Source: an uncultured Collinsella sp. | GTDB taxonomy: Bacteria > Actinomycetota > Coriobacteriia > Coriobacteriales > Coriobacteriaceae | DNA: 64,000 bases | Assembly: GCA_934630735.1 (NCBI GenBank) | Contig: CAKTWK010000005.1 | Span: 21,899 to 85,898 of the forward strand | Direction of reading: 5' to 3' | Part shown: positions 41,529-49,610 of the stretch, piece after piece | Position numbering within the stretch: position 1 is the first letter of the stretch | Layout of the letters: every line of letters begins with the position of its first letter | Program-made: the position numbers and the translations under genes | The notes under the pieces: model-generated | The model's input: the letters and a program-made list of their open reading frames with translations, nothing else | The model's database searches: none | What the model was told of the DNA's origin: nothing

Positions 41529-42038
41529 TTAGCCTTCTGCCTGGGCCACCCGCACTTTGACGCGCGTCGGATTGCCGTGGGTGTCATAAGTCTTGGCATC
41601 GAGTGCCTGAATCTCGATATATGCCTCGCCTTCTTGGATATCGCCGGCGGGGCAGGTCTCAACCGTCTTGCCGGCTTCGACCACACCGGACTCATAGATG
41701 GTCTCGTCGTTTTGAATCACGCGGAAGCGCTGGGGAAACTTGTTGTCTTGGACGTTTTGCACGTTGACGCGCAACTTGCCGCCTTTCTGCAACTGTGCGA
41801 CCGGCGCGACCGAGATCGTCATCATGTTGTCGCGGACGATGGCGTCGAGCTCATCCTGGATTTCTTGGCGCGATTTACCCTCTGCCGTCGTGACTGAGGC
41901 GCCCGCTTCGGGCACGGGCTGCGACTGCCAGGCGTATAGCCCTACGGCGATGAGGGCGCAGACGATAGCCAGGCAGACAACGACGAGTTTCTTGCGACGC
42001 CCCAGCCCTGCAAGGCGGGGCGGCTTCTTCGCACTCAT
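41529..42038 (-). CDS. Membrane-anchored protein of unknown function
   Basis: A 169-residue protein with a basic cytoplasmic start (MSAKKPPRLAGLGRRKK), one membrane helix (residues 18-36) and an extracytoplasmic domain of about 130 residues rich in beta strands (LRVNVQNVQDNKFPQRFRVI and YIEIQALDAK). Its ATG overlaps the stop of the upstream gene in ATGA, indicating coupled translation. The outside domain could bind or scaffold the exported proteins encoded downstream; that is inference from gene order. Confidence 0.65.
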   Translation of the reverse strand: MSAKKPPRLAGLGRRKKLVVVCLAIVCALIAVGLYAWQSQPVPEAGASVTTAEGKSRQEIQDELDAIVRDNMMTISVAPVAQLQKGGKLRVNVQNVQDNKFPQRFRVIQNDETIYESGVVEAGKTVETCPAGDIQEGEAYIEIQALDAKTYDTHGNPTRVKVRVAQAEG

Positions 42039-42331
42039 GCGGCGTCCTTGGTGGTGTAGATGCGTGCGAACGTGGACGGGTCCGCCCCAAAGAGCATATG
42101 AAGCATCAGACGGCGCGAGTAGATGAGCTCGTCGAAGTCGTGAGGGAGCTCGATGTTGTGGATGCGCGCGATGTGGTGGGCGAGCGCCGAGAACGACTCG
42201 GGGTCGCAGATAACATCGGTGGTGACGTGGTAGACCGCCGTATCGGGGAACGCCTCTTCGTCGAAAGGCAGGAGATAGGGATCGTCGTCGACCTCGATGG
42301 CGACGCCGTACTGGGGCCAGTAATATGCCAT
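42035..42331 (-). CDS. Small cytoplasmic protein of unknown function
   Basis: A 98-residue protein, first gene of the five-gene cluster, with GGGAGGTTCCC just before the start. It is acidic and aromatic (MAYYWPQYGVAIEVDDD) with no membrane segment or signal peptide. It shows no recognised domain. Overlap with the next gene (ATGA) ties it to the membrane-anchored protein. It may be a regulator or a chaperone of the exported proteins; nothing in the sequence decides. Confidence 0.6.
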   Translation of the reverse strand: MAYYWPQYGVAIEVDDDPYLLPFDEEAFPDTAVYHVTTDVICDPESFSALAHHIARIHNIELPHDFDELIYSRRLMLHMLFGADPSTFARIYTTKDAA

Positions 42332-42352
42332 GGGAACCTCCCTGCTTCTGGG

Positions 42353-42376
42353 GCCAAAACTTCCATTGGTTTTGGC
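42353..42376. repeat. Short hairpin upstream of the exported-protein cluster
   Basis: GCCAAAAC (42353-42360) pairs perfectly with GTTTTGGC (42369-42376). It lies at the start of the 346-bp gap between divergent transcripts and could be an operator or part of the leader of the minus-strand operon. Confidence 0.4.
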
Positions 42377-42435
42377 TGTTGATGCCGACCGTATCAGTCA
42401 CTACTTGACCAATTTCTGACCAAATGCTTGACGGA

Positions 42436-42464
42436 TTGACATCTCCGCAGGTAAAAGGTGTTAA
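42436..42464 (+). promoter_or_regulatory. Putative promoter of the lactate dehydrogenase/ETF operon
   Basis: TTGACA at 42436-42441, a perfect -35 box, is followed 17 bp later by TGTTAA (42459-42464), a moderate -10. Two TGACCAA repeats lie just upstream (about 42407-42423) and may be regulator sites. The transcript would have a leader of about 200 nt; no gene is seen in this gap. Confidence 0.5.
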
Positions 42465-42677
42465 AAATTACTTCAACTTTTTTCGAGCAACAATTGCGTG
42501 GTCGCTGGCGGTAAAGCGACATGTGTCAAAAGCATCGTTTGCCGAGGAAACCTTGCCGCTCGCCGAATTGCACGAACGTAAAAATCGCCAATTATGGAGA
42601 CGGTCTCGAGCACGTCGACGAAACGATGCGGTAACATCTCCCTGCAAACACTGTAGTTAGCTAAAGGGGGAGTTCGC

Positions 42678-44279
42678 GTGTCTGCAACCATCAAACCCTT
42701 CACTGATGAGTTCGAAGAGTATGGTCGCGATGAGTCTCGCACATCGGGCGAGGCCTCGAGCATCTCGTTTCCGACAACGGAGGACGAGGTCCGCGCCATT
42801 TTGAAAAAGCTCCATGCCGAGTGTGTCCCGGTGACGGTTCAGGGCGCCCGGACCGGTCTTGCCGCCGGCGCCGTGCCTCACGGCGGTCACATTCTCAATA
42901 CTTCCCGCATGAATCGCTACCTAGGCATTCGCCGCGATGAGCAGGGCCGCTTTCTTTTGCGTGTGGCGCCCGGCGTCGTGCTGTCTGAGCTGCGCAAGCA
43001 ACTGGGCAAGAAAGTGCTACCGACTGCCGGCTGGGACCAGGCATCGCTTGAGGCCTACGAGGAGTTCCAAGAGGCCCCCGAGCAGTTCTTTCCCACCGAT
43101 CCCACCGAGGCATCTGCCTGCCTGGGCGGTATGGCGGCATGCAACGCTTCCGGCGCCCGTAGCTATGCTTACGGCCCCATGCGCCCTCACGTCACGGGCC
43201 TTCATGTCGTGCTGACCGATGGCGACCTGCTCGAGCTTCACCGTGGCGAGGTTTTTGCACAGGGTCGTCGCCTTTCGCTCGTCACGGTGCAGGGCCGCAC
43301 GCTCGAGCTCGACCTTCCCGACTACACCATGCCCAAGACCAAAAATGCTTCGGGCTATTTCGTTGCTGACGATATGGATGCCATCGATCTGTTTATCGGT
43401 GCGTGTGGCACACTCGGCGTCATCACCGAGCTCGAGATTGCCCTGCAGGCGGCGCCTGCGGTCGTTTGGGGCGTGAGCTGCTTCTTTGACAGCGAAGACA
43501 AGGCCGTGTCCTTCACAGATTCTGTGCGTCCTGTCCTGTCTCACGCGGCTGCCATCGAATATTTCGATGCGGGCGCTCTGGATATCCTGCGTCGTCAGCG
43601 TGAGCAGTCGACCGCGTTCGCCTCGCTGCCGGCGCTCGACAAAGACGCCAAGGTCTGTGTCTACGTGGAGCTCGACTGCGACGACGAAGCCCAGGCGACT
43701 GAGGAGCTGTATCGCTTGGGGTGGGTACTGGAGCTTGCGGGCGGCAGCGACGATGCGACATGGGTCGCGCGCACCGAGGCGGATCGCGAGCGTCAGCGAT
43801 TCTTCCGCCATGCGGTGCCCGAGAGCGTTAACATGCTCATCGACGAGCGTCGCCGCACGGATCCCACCATCACCAAACTGGGCTCGGACATGTCGGTGCC
43901 CAACGCACGCTTGGCCGATGTCATCGCCCTTTATCGTCGCACGTTGGCCGAAAGTGGGCTTGAATCTGCCGCCTGGGGGCATATCGGTAACAACCATCTG
44001 CATGTGAACATTCTGCCGCGCGATGCGCAGGATTACCGCTGCGGCGGAGAACTCTTTGCCCAGTGGGCTTCCGAGGTCACGGCCATGGGCGGCGCCGTCT
44101 CCGCCGAACACGGCGTCGGCAAGATCAAGGCGGGCTTCTTGGAGACGATGTACGGTCACGAGGCCATGGTCGAGTCGGCGCGGCTCAAGCTCCAGCTCGA
44201 TCCTGCCGGGCAGTTGGGTCGCGGCAACCTGTTTTCGGAGAAGCTCTTGGATGAGCTCGTCCAGAAAGGAGGCGCGTGA
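42678..44279 (+). CDS. FAD-linked 2-hydroxyacid (lactate) dehydrogenase
   Basis: A 533-residue flavoprotein of the GlcD/D-lactate dehydrogenase family. The FAD-binding (PCMH) domain covers about residues 25-235 (GARTGLAAGAVPHGG is the pyrophosphate loop), and the C-terminal FAD-oxidase domain ends with HIGNNHLHVNILP and SAEHGVGKIKAGFLE. GTG 42678 follows AAAGGGGGA. The stop codon overlaps the following EtfB region, and EtfA carries a ferredoxin domain. The same three components form the LctBCD complex of Acetobacterium, which drives lactate oxidation with NAD+ by using reduced ferredoxin. That function is a strong inference, although the 2-hydroxyacid is not certain. Confidence 0.85.
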   Translation: MSATIKPFTDEFEEYGRDESRTSGEASSISFPTTEDEVRAILKKLHAECVPVTVQGARTGLAAGAVPHGGHILNTSRMNRYLGIRRDEQGRFLLRVAPGVVLSELRKQLGKKVLPTAGWDQASLEAYEEFQEAPEQFFPTDPTEASACLGGMAACNASGARSYAYGPMRPHVTGLHVVLTDGDLLELHRGEVFAQGRRLSLVTVQGRTLELDLPDYTMPKTKNASGYFVADDMDAIDLFIGACGTLGVITELEIALQAAPAVVWGVSCFFDSEDKAVSFTDSVRPVLSHAAAIEYFDAGALDILRRQREQSTAFASLPALDKDAKVCVYVELDCDDEAQATEELYRLGWVLELAGGSDDATWVARTEADRERQRFFRHAVPESVNMLIDERRRTDPTITKLGSDMSVPNARLADVIALYRRTLAESGLESAAWGHIGNNHLHVNILPRDAQDYRCGGELFAQWASEVTAMGGAVSAEHGVGKIKAGFLETMYGHEAMVESARLKLQLDPAGQLGRGNLFSEKLLDELVQKGGA

Positions 44280-44281
44280 AG

Positions 44282-45097
44282 ATGAGCGATTTCCATATGG
44301 TGGTGTGCGTCAAGGCGGTGCCGGGCAGCACCGAGGTCAAGATGGACCCCAAGACCAATACCATCGTGCGCGATGGCAAACAGGCGGTCATTAATCCCTT
44401 TGACGCGAGCGCTTTGGAATGCGCGCTGGCGCTGAAGGACGACTTTATCGGCTTTGGCATGGACGTGCGCGTAACGGTGGTGTCGATGGGCATCCCCGCG
44501 ACCGAATCGCTATTGCGCGACTGCATCGCCCGCGGCGCCGATGACGCACTGCTGCTAACCGATCGCGCCTTTGCAGGTGCCGATACCCTGGCAACCACCT
44601 ATGCCCTCAAGTGCGGCATCGAGGCGCTCGACGAGGACTTCGACCTGCTCATCTGCGGCAAGATGGCCGTGGACGGCGATACGGCCCAGATTGGTCCCGA
44701 GCTTGCCGGTGCCTTTGAGATTCCCTGCGTGACCGACGTGAGCTGCGTGCAGAGCGTGGGCTTTACGACCTGTGGTTCACTGGCGCTTGTTCACGGCTGC
44801 GATGCCGGCGAGGAGACGGTGCATCTGGAGATGCCGTGCGCGATGACGACTGCCAAGGAGATCGGCCAGCTGCGCATGCCGAGCATTGCCGGTATTCGTG
44901 CGGCCGAGGAGGCGGACGTGCGCGTGGTCAACGCTGCCGACGTGAACGCCGACCCCGCGCGCTGCGGCCTTGCCGGCTCGCCGACACAGGTCGTGCGATC
45001 GTTTGTGCCCGACCGCGACCAAACGTGTGAGGTTGTTGAGGGCACGGCGTCCGAGCAGGCGGCAAAACTCGCCAAGATTATCGAGGAGATGGCATAG
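44282..45097 (+). CDS. etfB: Electron transfer flavoprotein beta subunit
   Basis: A 271-residue EtfB, beginning at ATG 44282 with AAAGGAGG nine bases upstream; GTG 44276 is too close to the site. The family start MVVCVKAVPGSTEVKMD, the INPFDASALECALALKD segment, and the AMP/FAD loop GKMAVDGDTAQIGPELA are intact. It is the small ETF subunit; in bifurcating ETFs it binds the bifurcating FAD. Encoded between the dehydrogenase and EtfA. Confidence 0.93.
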   Translation: MSDFHMVVCVKAVPGSTEVKMDPKTNTIVRDGKQAVINPFDASALECALALKDDFIGFGMDVRVTVVSMGIPATESLLRDCIARGADDALLLTDRAFAGADTLATTYALKCGIEALDEDFDLLICGKMAVDGDTAQIGPELAGAFEIPCVTDVSCVQSVGFTTCGSLALVHGCDAGEETVHLEMPCAMTTAKEIGQLRMPSIAGIRAAEEADVRVVNAADVNADPARCGLAGSPTQVVRSFVPDRDQTCEVVEGTASEQAAKLAKIIEEMA

Positions 45098-46303
45098 ATG
45101 AGCGGACTGATGATCGATAGCGAAGCCTGTATCGGCTGCGGTCGCTGCGTTCGCGCCTGTGCCTCGGGCGGCATCGTAGTGGAAGGCGAGCGGCCCAACC
45201 GGTGCGCCCGCGTAACCGACGGCTGCATCCTATGCGGCGGGTGCGTCGACGCCTGCCCCGTCAACGCTATCTCGATCGAGCGTGACGAGGCCGCTGGCGC
45301 GGTGGACCTTGATGCATATCGAGACATTTGGGTATTCGTGCAGACCGACGAGCGCGATACGGTGACTCCCGTTGCCTACGAGCTCATGGGCAAGGGCCGC
45401 GAGCTTGCCGATGCACGCGGCTGTCGTCTGGTGGCGCTGGTCGGCATGGGCCCCGAGGGTTCGCTCGGGGCCCTGGAGCATCTGGTTTGCGCCGGTGCAG
45501 ACGAGGTCCTGGTCTGTCGCGACGAACGTCTGCGCCAGAACGATGCGGAGGTCTACGCCCGGCTGATTTGCGATTTGGTGGCAGAGCGCAAGCCCGAGGC
45601 CATTCTGTACGGTGCGACCGCCTTTGGCCGCGAGCTGGCGCCTGGCGTTGCCGTGCGCCTGCAGACGGGCCTTACGGCCGACTGCACCGTGCTTTCGATG
45701 GATACGGAAACGGGCCTGCTGCAGCAGACGCGCCCGGCGTTTGGCGGCAACTTGATGGCCACCATCATTTGCCCCAACCACCGTCCTCAGATGGCAACGG
45801 TGCGCCCCGGCATCTTTAAGGCGCCTGACTTTGACTATAGCCGCTCCGGAACGATTGCCCAGGTATTCCTTGCGGAAGACGCCAAGGCTCGTGTCGAGAT
45901 TTCGATTCCCGCCGAGGAGTGGGGCCAGCAGGCTTCGATTGCCGATGCCGAGCGTCTAGTTGTTGTGGGTCGCGGTATCGGCTCCAAGAAAAACCTGCCC
46001 TTGATGCGAAAGCTCGCCGAAGCCCTAGGTGCCGAGCTCGGCTGCACGCGACCCGTCGTGGAAGCGGGCTGGCTGGAGTATCGCCACCAGATTGGCCAGA
46101 CGGGCGTGTCGGTCTCACCCAAGCTCCTCGTAAGCATTGGTGTCTCGGGTGCTATCCAGCATCTTGCCGGCATCGGTGGGGCGGAGTGCATTGTCGCCAT
46201 CAATGAGGACCCGGATGCTCCCATCTTTGGCGCCGCCCAGTACAAGGTCGTCGGCGACGCCGTCGAGGTCGTTGAGGAGCTGCTGGCCCAGCTTGAGTGC
46301 TAG
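45098..46303 (+). CDS. etfA: EtfA with N-terminal 2[4Fe-4S] ferredoxin domain
   Basis: A 401-residue fusion. Residues 5-60 are a bacterial ferredoxin with two CxxCxxCxxxC sets (Cys11, 14, 17, 21 and Cys43, 46, 49, 53). The ETF alpha N-terminal domain follows at about 68-260, and the FAD-binding C-terminal domain at about 275-400 with VVVGRGIG, GWLEYRHQIGQTG, GVSGAIQHLAG and INEDPDAPIF. The ferredoxin extension is the hallmark of EtfA in lactate (LctC) and caffeyl-CoA (CarE) bifurcating complexes. Its start directly follows the etfB stop. Its 3' end overlaps the convergent HD-domain gene by 4 bp. Confidence 0.93.
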   Translation: MSGLMIDSEACIGCGRCVRACASGGIVVEGERPNRCARVTDGCILCGGCVDACPVNAISIERDEAAGAVDLDAYRDIWVFVQTDERDTVTPVAYELMGKGRELADARGCRLVALVGMGPEGSLGALEHLVCAGADEVLVCRDERLRQNDAEVYARLICDLVAERKPEAILYGATAFGRELAPGVAVRLQTGLTADCTVLSMDTETGLLQQTRPAFGGNLMATIICPNHRPQMATVRPGIFKAPDFDYSRSGTIAQVFLAEDAKARVEISIPAEEWGQQASIADAERLVVVGRGIGSKKNLPLMRKLAEALGAELGCTRPVVEAGWLEYRHQIGQTGVSVSPKLLVSIGVSGAIQHLAGIGGAECIVAINEDPDAPIFGAAQYKVVGDAVEVVEELLAQLEC

Positions 46304-47112
46304 GCGCGCGCCAGCCAGTCGCGCATCTCGTCCTTTAGGCGCTCCCAGGTCGCTTGCGTGGCGGAATCGGTAAAGGGGCGCGTAATGCCAAAGGGCGCGT
46401 CGAGCAGGCGGTAGATATCGCCCTGCTCGCGCGCCAGCGCGCGGCTCGCTGGATAGACGAGCTCAAACATAAAGCAGATGAGTCCCACCAGGTAGTCGGC
46501 GGACTCGTCGCGTTCATCGCGTGCGACGCAGCGGTGCTCGTCAAAGGCGGCAAGCGCCGGTGCCGAGAAGTGGCTGGCAAGAAACGCGTCCTCATCCACC
46601 TTGAGGATGGTCTCGACGGTGCTGTCGGCGATGGTTCGCATGATGTCGATCTTGTCGCCATCGCGCACGATATCGCAGAAGCGCCGCGTGCGCTCGTCGA
46701 GCTGCGCGGGTAGACGGAAATCGCTGTGATAGGCGATGCTCGCGCGGATGAGCTCGTCGTGCTCGTCGGCCTCGATAAAATCTCGGATGCTTGTTGTGGC
46801 AGGCGCGTCGTCGGGGTTCTCGCCAAAGAGGACCCCGACGCCCAACGCTGCATGGCTCATACTCTCGGCGTCCTTAAAGGTGTCCCAGCGCCGCAGCTGC
46901 TCAAAGCGGCCCATATCGTGCAGCAGTCCGCAAAGCCAGGCCAGGTCAATATCCTCTGTCGACCAGCCCTGCTCACGCGCCACGGTATCGCATGCCTCGG
47001 CCACGTGGTACGTATGCTCGATTTTGAGCGCGATGCGTGGGTTGGTGGCGTCGTAGGCATCGGTGTAGGTCTTGAAGGCCGCGGCGGCCCGCGTTCGATC
47101 GATAGCTGTCAT
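46300..47112 (-). CDS. HD-domain phosphohydrolase
   Basis: A 270-residue HD-superfamily hydrolase. The metal-binding residues are His33 (EHTYHV), His65-Asp66 (LLHDMGRFEQ) and further His and Asp in ASIAYHSDF and VRDGDKIDI. The arrangement is that of small nucleotide or (p)ppGpp-type phosphohydrolases, but no synthetase domain is attached. Substrate cannot be assigned. Single gene, convergent with etfA; 138 bp upstream to the divergent azlC gene. Confidence 0.85.
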   Translation of the reverse strand: MTAIDRTRAAAAFKTYTDAYDATNPRIALKIEHTYHVAEACDTVAREQGWSTEDIDLAWLCGLLHDMGRFEQLRRWDTFKDAESMSHAALGVGVLFGENPDDAPATTSIRDFIEADEHDELIRASIAYHSDFRLPAQLDERTRRFCDIVRDGDKIDIMRTIADSTVETILKVDEDAFLASHFSAPALAAFDEHRCVARDERDESADYLVGLICFMFELVYPASRALAREQGDIYRLLDAPFGITRPFTDSATQATWERLKDEMRDWLARA

Positions 47113-47250
47113 AATGACTTCCTAAAAAAGTTGTGTCTTTCTGTGTCTTTCGATCCGGTGGCAATTGTAGGTGAACTCGGTTGCTGTCGGGCGATGATTC
47201 TGCCGTGTCGTTGAATGCGGCTCGGAAAGATTGGCAGAACGAGGAACGCT

Positions 47251-47943
47251 ATGGTGCTCAAAATCGTTAAAACCGTCTGGCCGGTGATGCTTACCTATGT
47301 TGCGATAGGCGCGCCGTGCGGAATGATTATGGCGCAGTCGGGAATGGAACCCTGGATGGTTTTTGCTCTGAGCAGCACGTTCGTGACGGGCAGCGGCCAG
47401 TTTATGGTCTGCAATCTGTGGCTGGCAGGTGTGCCTGCGGCGTCGATTATCGCAAGCGTCGCCGCAATCTCTTCGCGCTTTGCTCTTTACTCGGCATCGA
47501 TTGCACCGCATCTGACGGGTGCCTCGAGGCGCCAGACGCTGGCTGTTGCCGCGACACTTACCGAGGAGGCATATGGCATCTCGCTTGCCAGGCTGGTTGA
47601 AGGGGAGGATTGGGGCCCGCGCGAGTCCTTTGTGCTCAACGCGATCCTCATCGCAACATGGGGCGTTTCGTGCACGACGGGCGCCATCGTCGGCGCCGTT
47701 GTCGATGTCCCCACCGCTATTGCGGGTTTTGTCTGCACATCGCTCTTTATCTGCCTACTCTTTTCGCAGCGACTGTCGCGCGGCAATGTCGTAGCTGCCG
47801 GTTTGGCTGCGGTGTTCGTCGCCATATGCAAGTTCTTAGGGTGGACGAATATCGCCGTGCCGGTAAGTGTGCTCGTCGGCGTTGCCGCGGCGCTTGTGTG
47901 CGATGTCCTCGCTGAAGGATGGGACGCTCGCGATGCCCGTTAA
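47251..47943 (+). CDS. azlC: AzlC-family branched-chain amino acid exporter, large subunit
   Basis: A 230-residue membrane protein with about seven hydrophobic segments and AzlC signatures (MLTYVAIGAPCGMIMAQ, GSGQFMVCNLWLAGVPA, SSRFALYSASIAPHL, LTEEAYGISLARL). ATG 47251 has CGAGGAA before it; an in-frame start at 47215 is less likely. AzlC works with the small partner AzlD, whose gene overlaps by 11 bp, to export branched-chain amino acids or their analogues. Confidence 0.9.
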   Translation: MVLKIVKTVWPVMLTYVAIGAPCGMIMAQSGMEPWMVFALSSTFVTGSGQFMVCNLWLAGVPAASIIASVAAISSRFALYSASIAPHLTGASRRQTLAVAATLTEEAYGISLARLVEGEDWGPRESFVLNAILIATWGVSCTTGAIVGAVVDVPTAIAGFVCTSLFICLLFSQRLSRGNVVAAGLAAVFVAICKFLGWTNIAVPVSVLVGVAAALVCDVLAEGWDARDAR

Positions 47944-48256
47944 TGAGTTTTTGGTTCTGTGGCTGTCGTCGTGGGCGGCCATCGCATTCTTTCGCATCGC
48001 GCCGGCGTTCGCCCTGCGCGGACGGACCCTGTCGCCCCGCGTTACCGAGGCCTTGGGTTATATTCCACCTGCAGCCTTTGCGGCACTGGTTGCTAACGAT
48101 TTGATAAGCCCTGGCGCTTTCGAAGCCGGGCTGTGGCAGGGCTTGGTTCCCTGGATTGCGGCCGCCGGCGTCGTGGCGGTGGCAATCAAGACAAAGTCGA
48201 TGTTGTGGTGCTGCGTCTCGGGCATCGTGTTCTATATCGTTCTGAGCCTTGTATAA
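47933..48256 (+). CDS. azlD: AzlD-family small partner subunit
   Basis: A 107-residue membrane protein with four hydrophobic segments and the AzlD pattern (RIAPAFALRGR, LGYIPPAAFAALVAND, AIKTKSMLWCCVSGIVFY). It starts at ATG 47933 inside the end of azlC, so translation is coupled. Confidence 0.88.
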   Translation: MPVNEFLVLWLSSWAAIAFFRIAPAFALRGRTLSPRVTEALGYIPPAAFAALVANDLISPGAFEAGLWQGLVPWIAAAGVVAVAIKTKSMLWCCVSGIVFYIVLSLV

Positions 48257-48399
48257 AAGCAAGGGCGCGTTTAGCGTCCCGGCCCAACGAATCGAATTTC
48301 TCACCGAGCCGGTCTGCTTCTTCTGGTACCATGGTCAAACTTTACTGTAGCAAAGCGTGACGTGGGCTTTTGTGCCTCGTCAACGGAAATGGGGGTTTC

Positions 48400-49422
48400 A
48401 TGGCACAGGAAGCAACCGCCAACGAGCAAAAGAAATTCAAGGTACCGCGTATCCCGGGCGACATCATGATCTATCCCATGATCGTTGGCCTTTTGCTCAA
48501 CACTTTCTGTCCGCAGGTCTTTGAGATCGGCGGCTTCTTTACGGCTGCCTGCCGCGGTGGCTCCAATACCATCGTCGCTGCGATCCTGCTCTTCGTGGGC
48601 GCCGGCATTAGCTTTAAGTCCACGCCGGGCGCCATCAAGACCGGTATCGTCGTGCTGGTCCCTAAGCTTGTGGTGGCAGCCGCGTTGGGCCTGGGCGTCG
48701 CATATTTCTTTAACGACAACTTCCTGGGCCTGAGCTCCGTGTCCATCATCGGCGGCATCACGTTTTGCAACATGGCGCTCTACACGGGCATCATGGGCGA
48801 GTTCGGCGATGAGTCCGAGCAGGGCGCCGTCGGTATCCTGTTCTTTACGGCCGGCCCCGCCGTCACGATGATCATCCTCGGTGTCTCGGGTCTCGCCAAC
48901 ATCCCCGTCGGCACCATCATCGGATCCATCCTGCCGCTTGTTATCGGCATGGTTCTGGGCAACTTGTTCCCGTTTATCAAGAACCTGCTGGTCCCCGGCG
49001 CCAATCCCGCGATCGCTGTCATCGGTTTTCAGCTCGGTGCGTCCATGAGCCTGTCGAGCTTTATCACCGGCGGTATTTCCGGCATCTTGCTGGGCCTTGT
49101 CACGCTGTTTGTCGTCGGTCCCATCACCTTTGCGTTCGAGCGCCTGTGCGGTGGTAACGGCAAGGCTGCCGTGGCTTGTTCCACCATCGCCGGTACGGCT
49201 ATGACCACGCCGGTCGCCCTCGCCGAGGTCGCCCCGCGCTATGCCGAGCTTGCGCCCACCGCGTATGCGCAGATCGCCACCGCCGTTATCATCACGGCAA
49301 TCATGGCTCCGATTCTGACCGGCTGGGTTGACAAGAAGTTCTGTCAGGGCAAGGAAAACCTGTCGCCCGCCGGTGTCGAGGCCATCGAGGAGGCTGTCGC
49401 AACCGATATCGACGGTGAGTAA
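48400..49422 (+). CDS. 2-keto-3-deoxygluconate permease (KdgT family)
   Basis: A 340-residue transporter with about ten membrane segments. KdgT signatures include VPRIPGDIMIYPMIVGLLLN at the start, GAGISFKSTPGAIKTG, GITFCNMALYTGIMGEFGD and VACSTIAGTAMTTPVALAE. It is expected to import 2-keto-3-deoxygluconate, a breakdown product of uronates and pectin, with protons. ATG 48400 follows GGGGG. No Entner-Doudoroff genes are near, so the substrate could differ. A hairpin terminator follows. Confidence 0.87.
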   Translation: MAQEATANEQKKFKVPRIPGDIMIYPMIVGLLLNTFCPQVFEIGGFFTAACRGGSNTIVAAILLFVGAGISFKSTPGAIKTGIVVLVPKLVVAAALGLGVAYFFNDNFLGLSSVSIIGGITFCNMALYTGIMGEFGDESEQGAVGILFFTAGPAVTMIILGVSGLANIPVGTIIGSILPLVIGMVLGNLFPFIKNLLVPGANPAIAVIGFQLGASMSLSSFITGGISGILLGLVTLFVVGPITFAFERLCGGNGKAAVACSTIAGTAMTTPVALAEVAPRYAELAPTAYAQIATAVIITAIMAPILTGWVDKKFCQGKENLSPAGVEAIEEAVATDIDGE

Positions 49423-49467
49423 CGGCCGTTGCCGATAATAGATTCCGGCGTGCAATTCGCGCCGTTC

Positions 49468-49511
49468 GAGCGCCCGAACGAAAGCTGTCTTGCGGTAACG
49501 TTCGGGCGCTC
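49468..49511 (+). terminator. Terminator-like hairpin after the KdgT-type gene
   Basis: GAGCGCCCGAACG (49468-49480) pairs perfectly with CGTTCGGGCGCTC (49499-49511) over an 18-nt loop; the T-run is weak. Confidence 0.75.
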
Positions 49512-49610
49512 TGCTATTATTCCCATTACCCCTGCGGAGTAGGGGGTGTTTGTTGCCCAGACACGAATTGGACGATTCTGACCACTTGGATATTGAAGGG
49601 ATGGCGTCTA

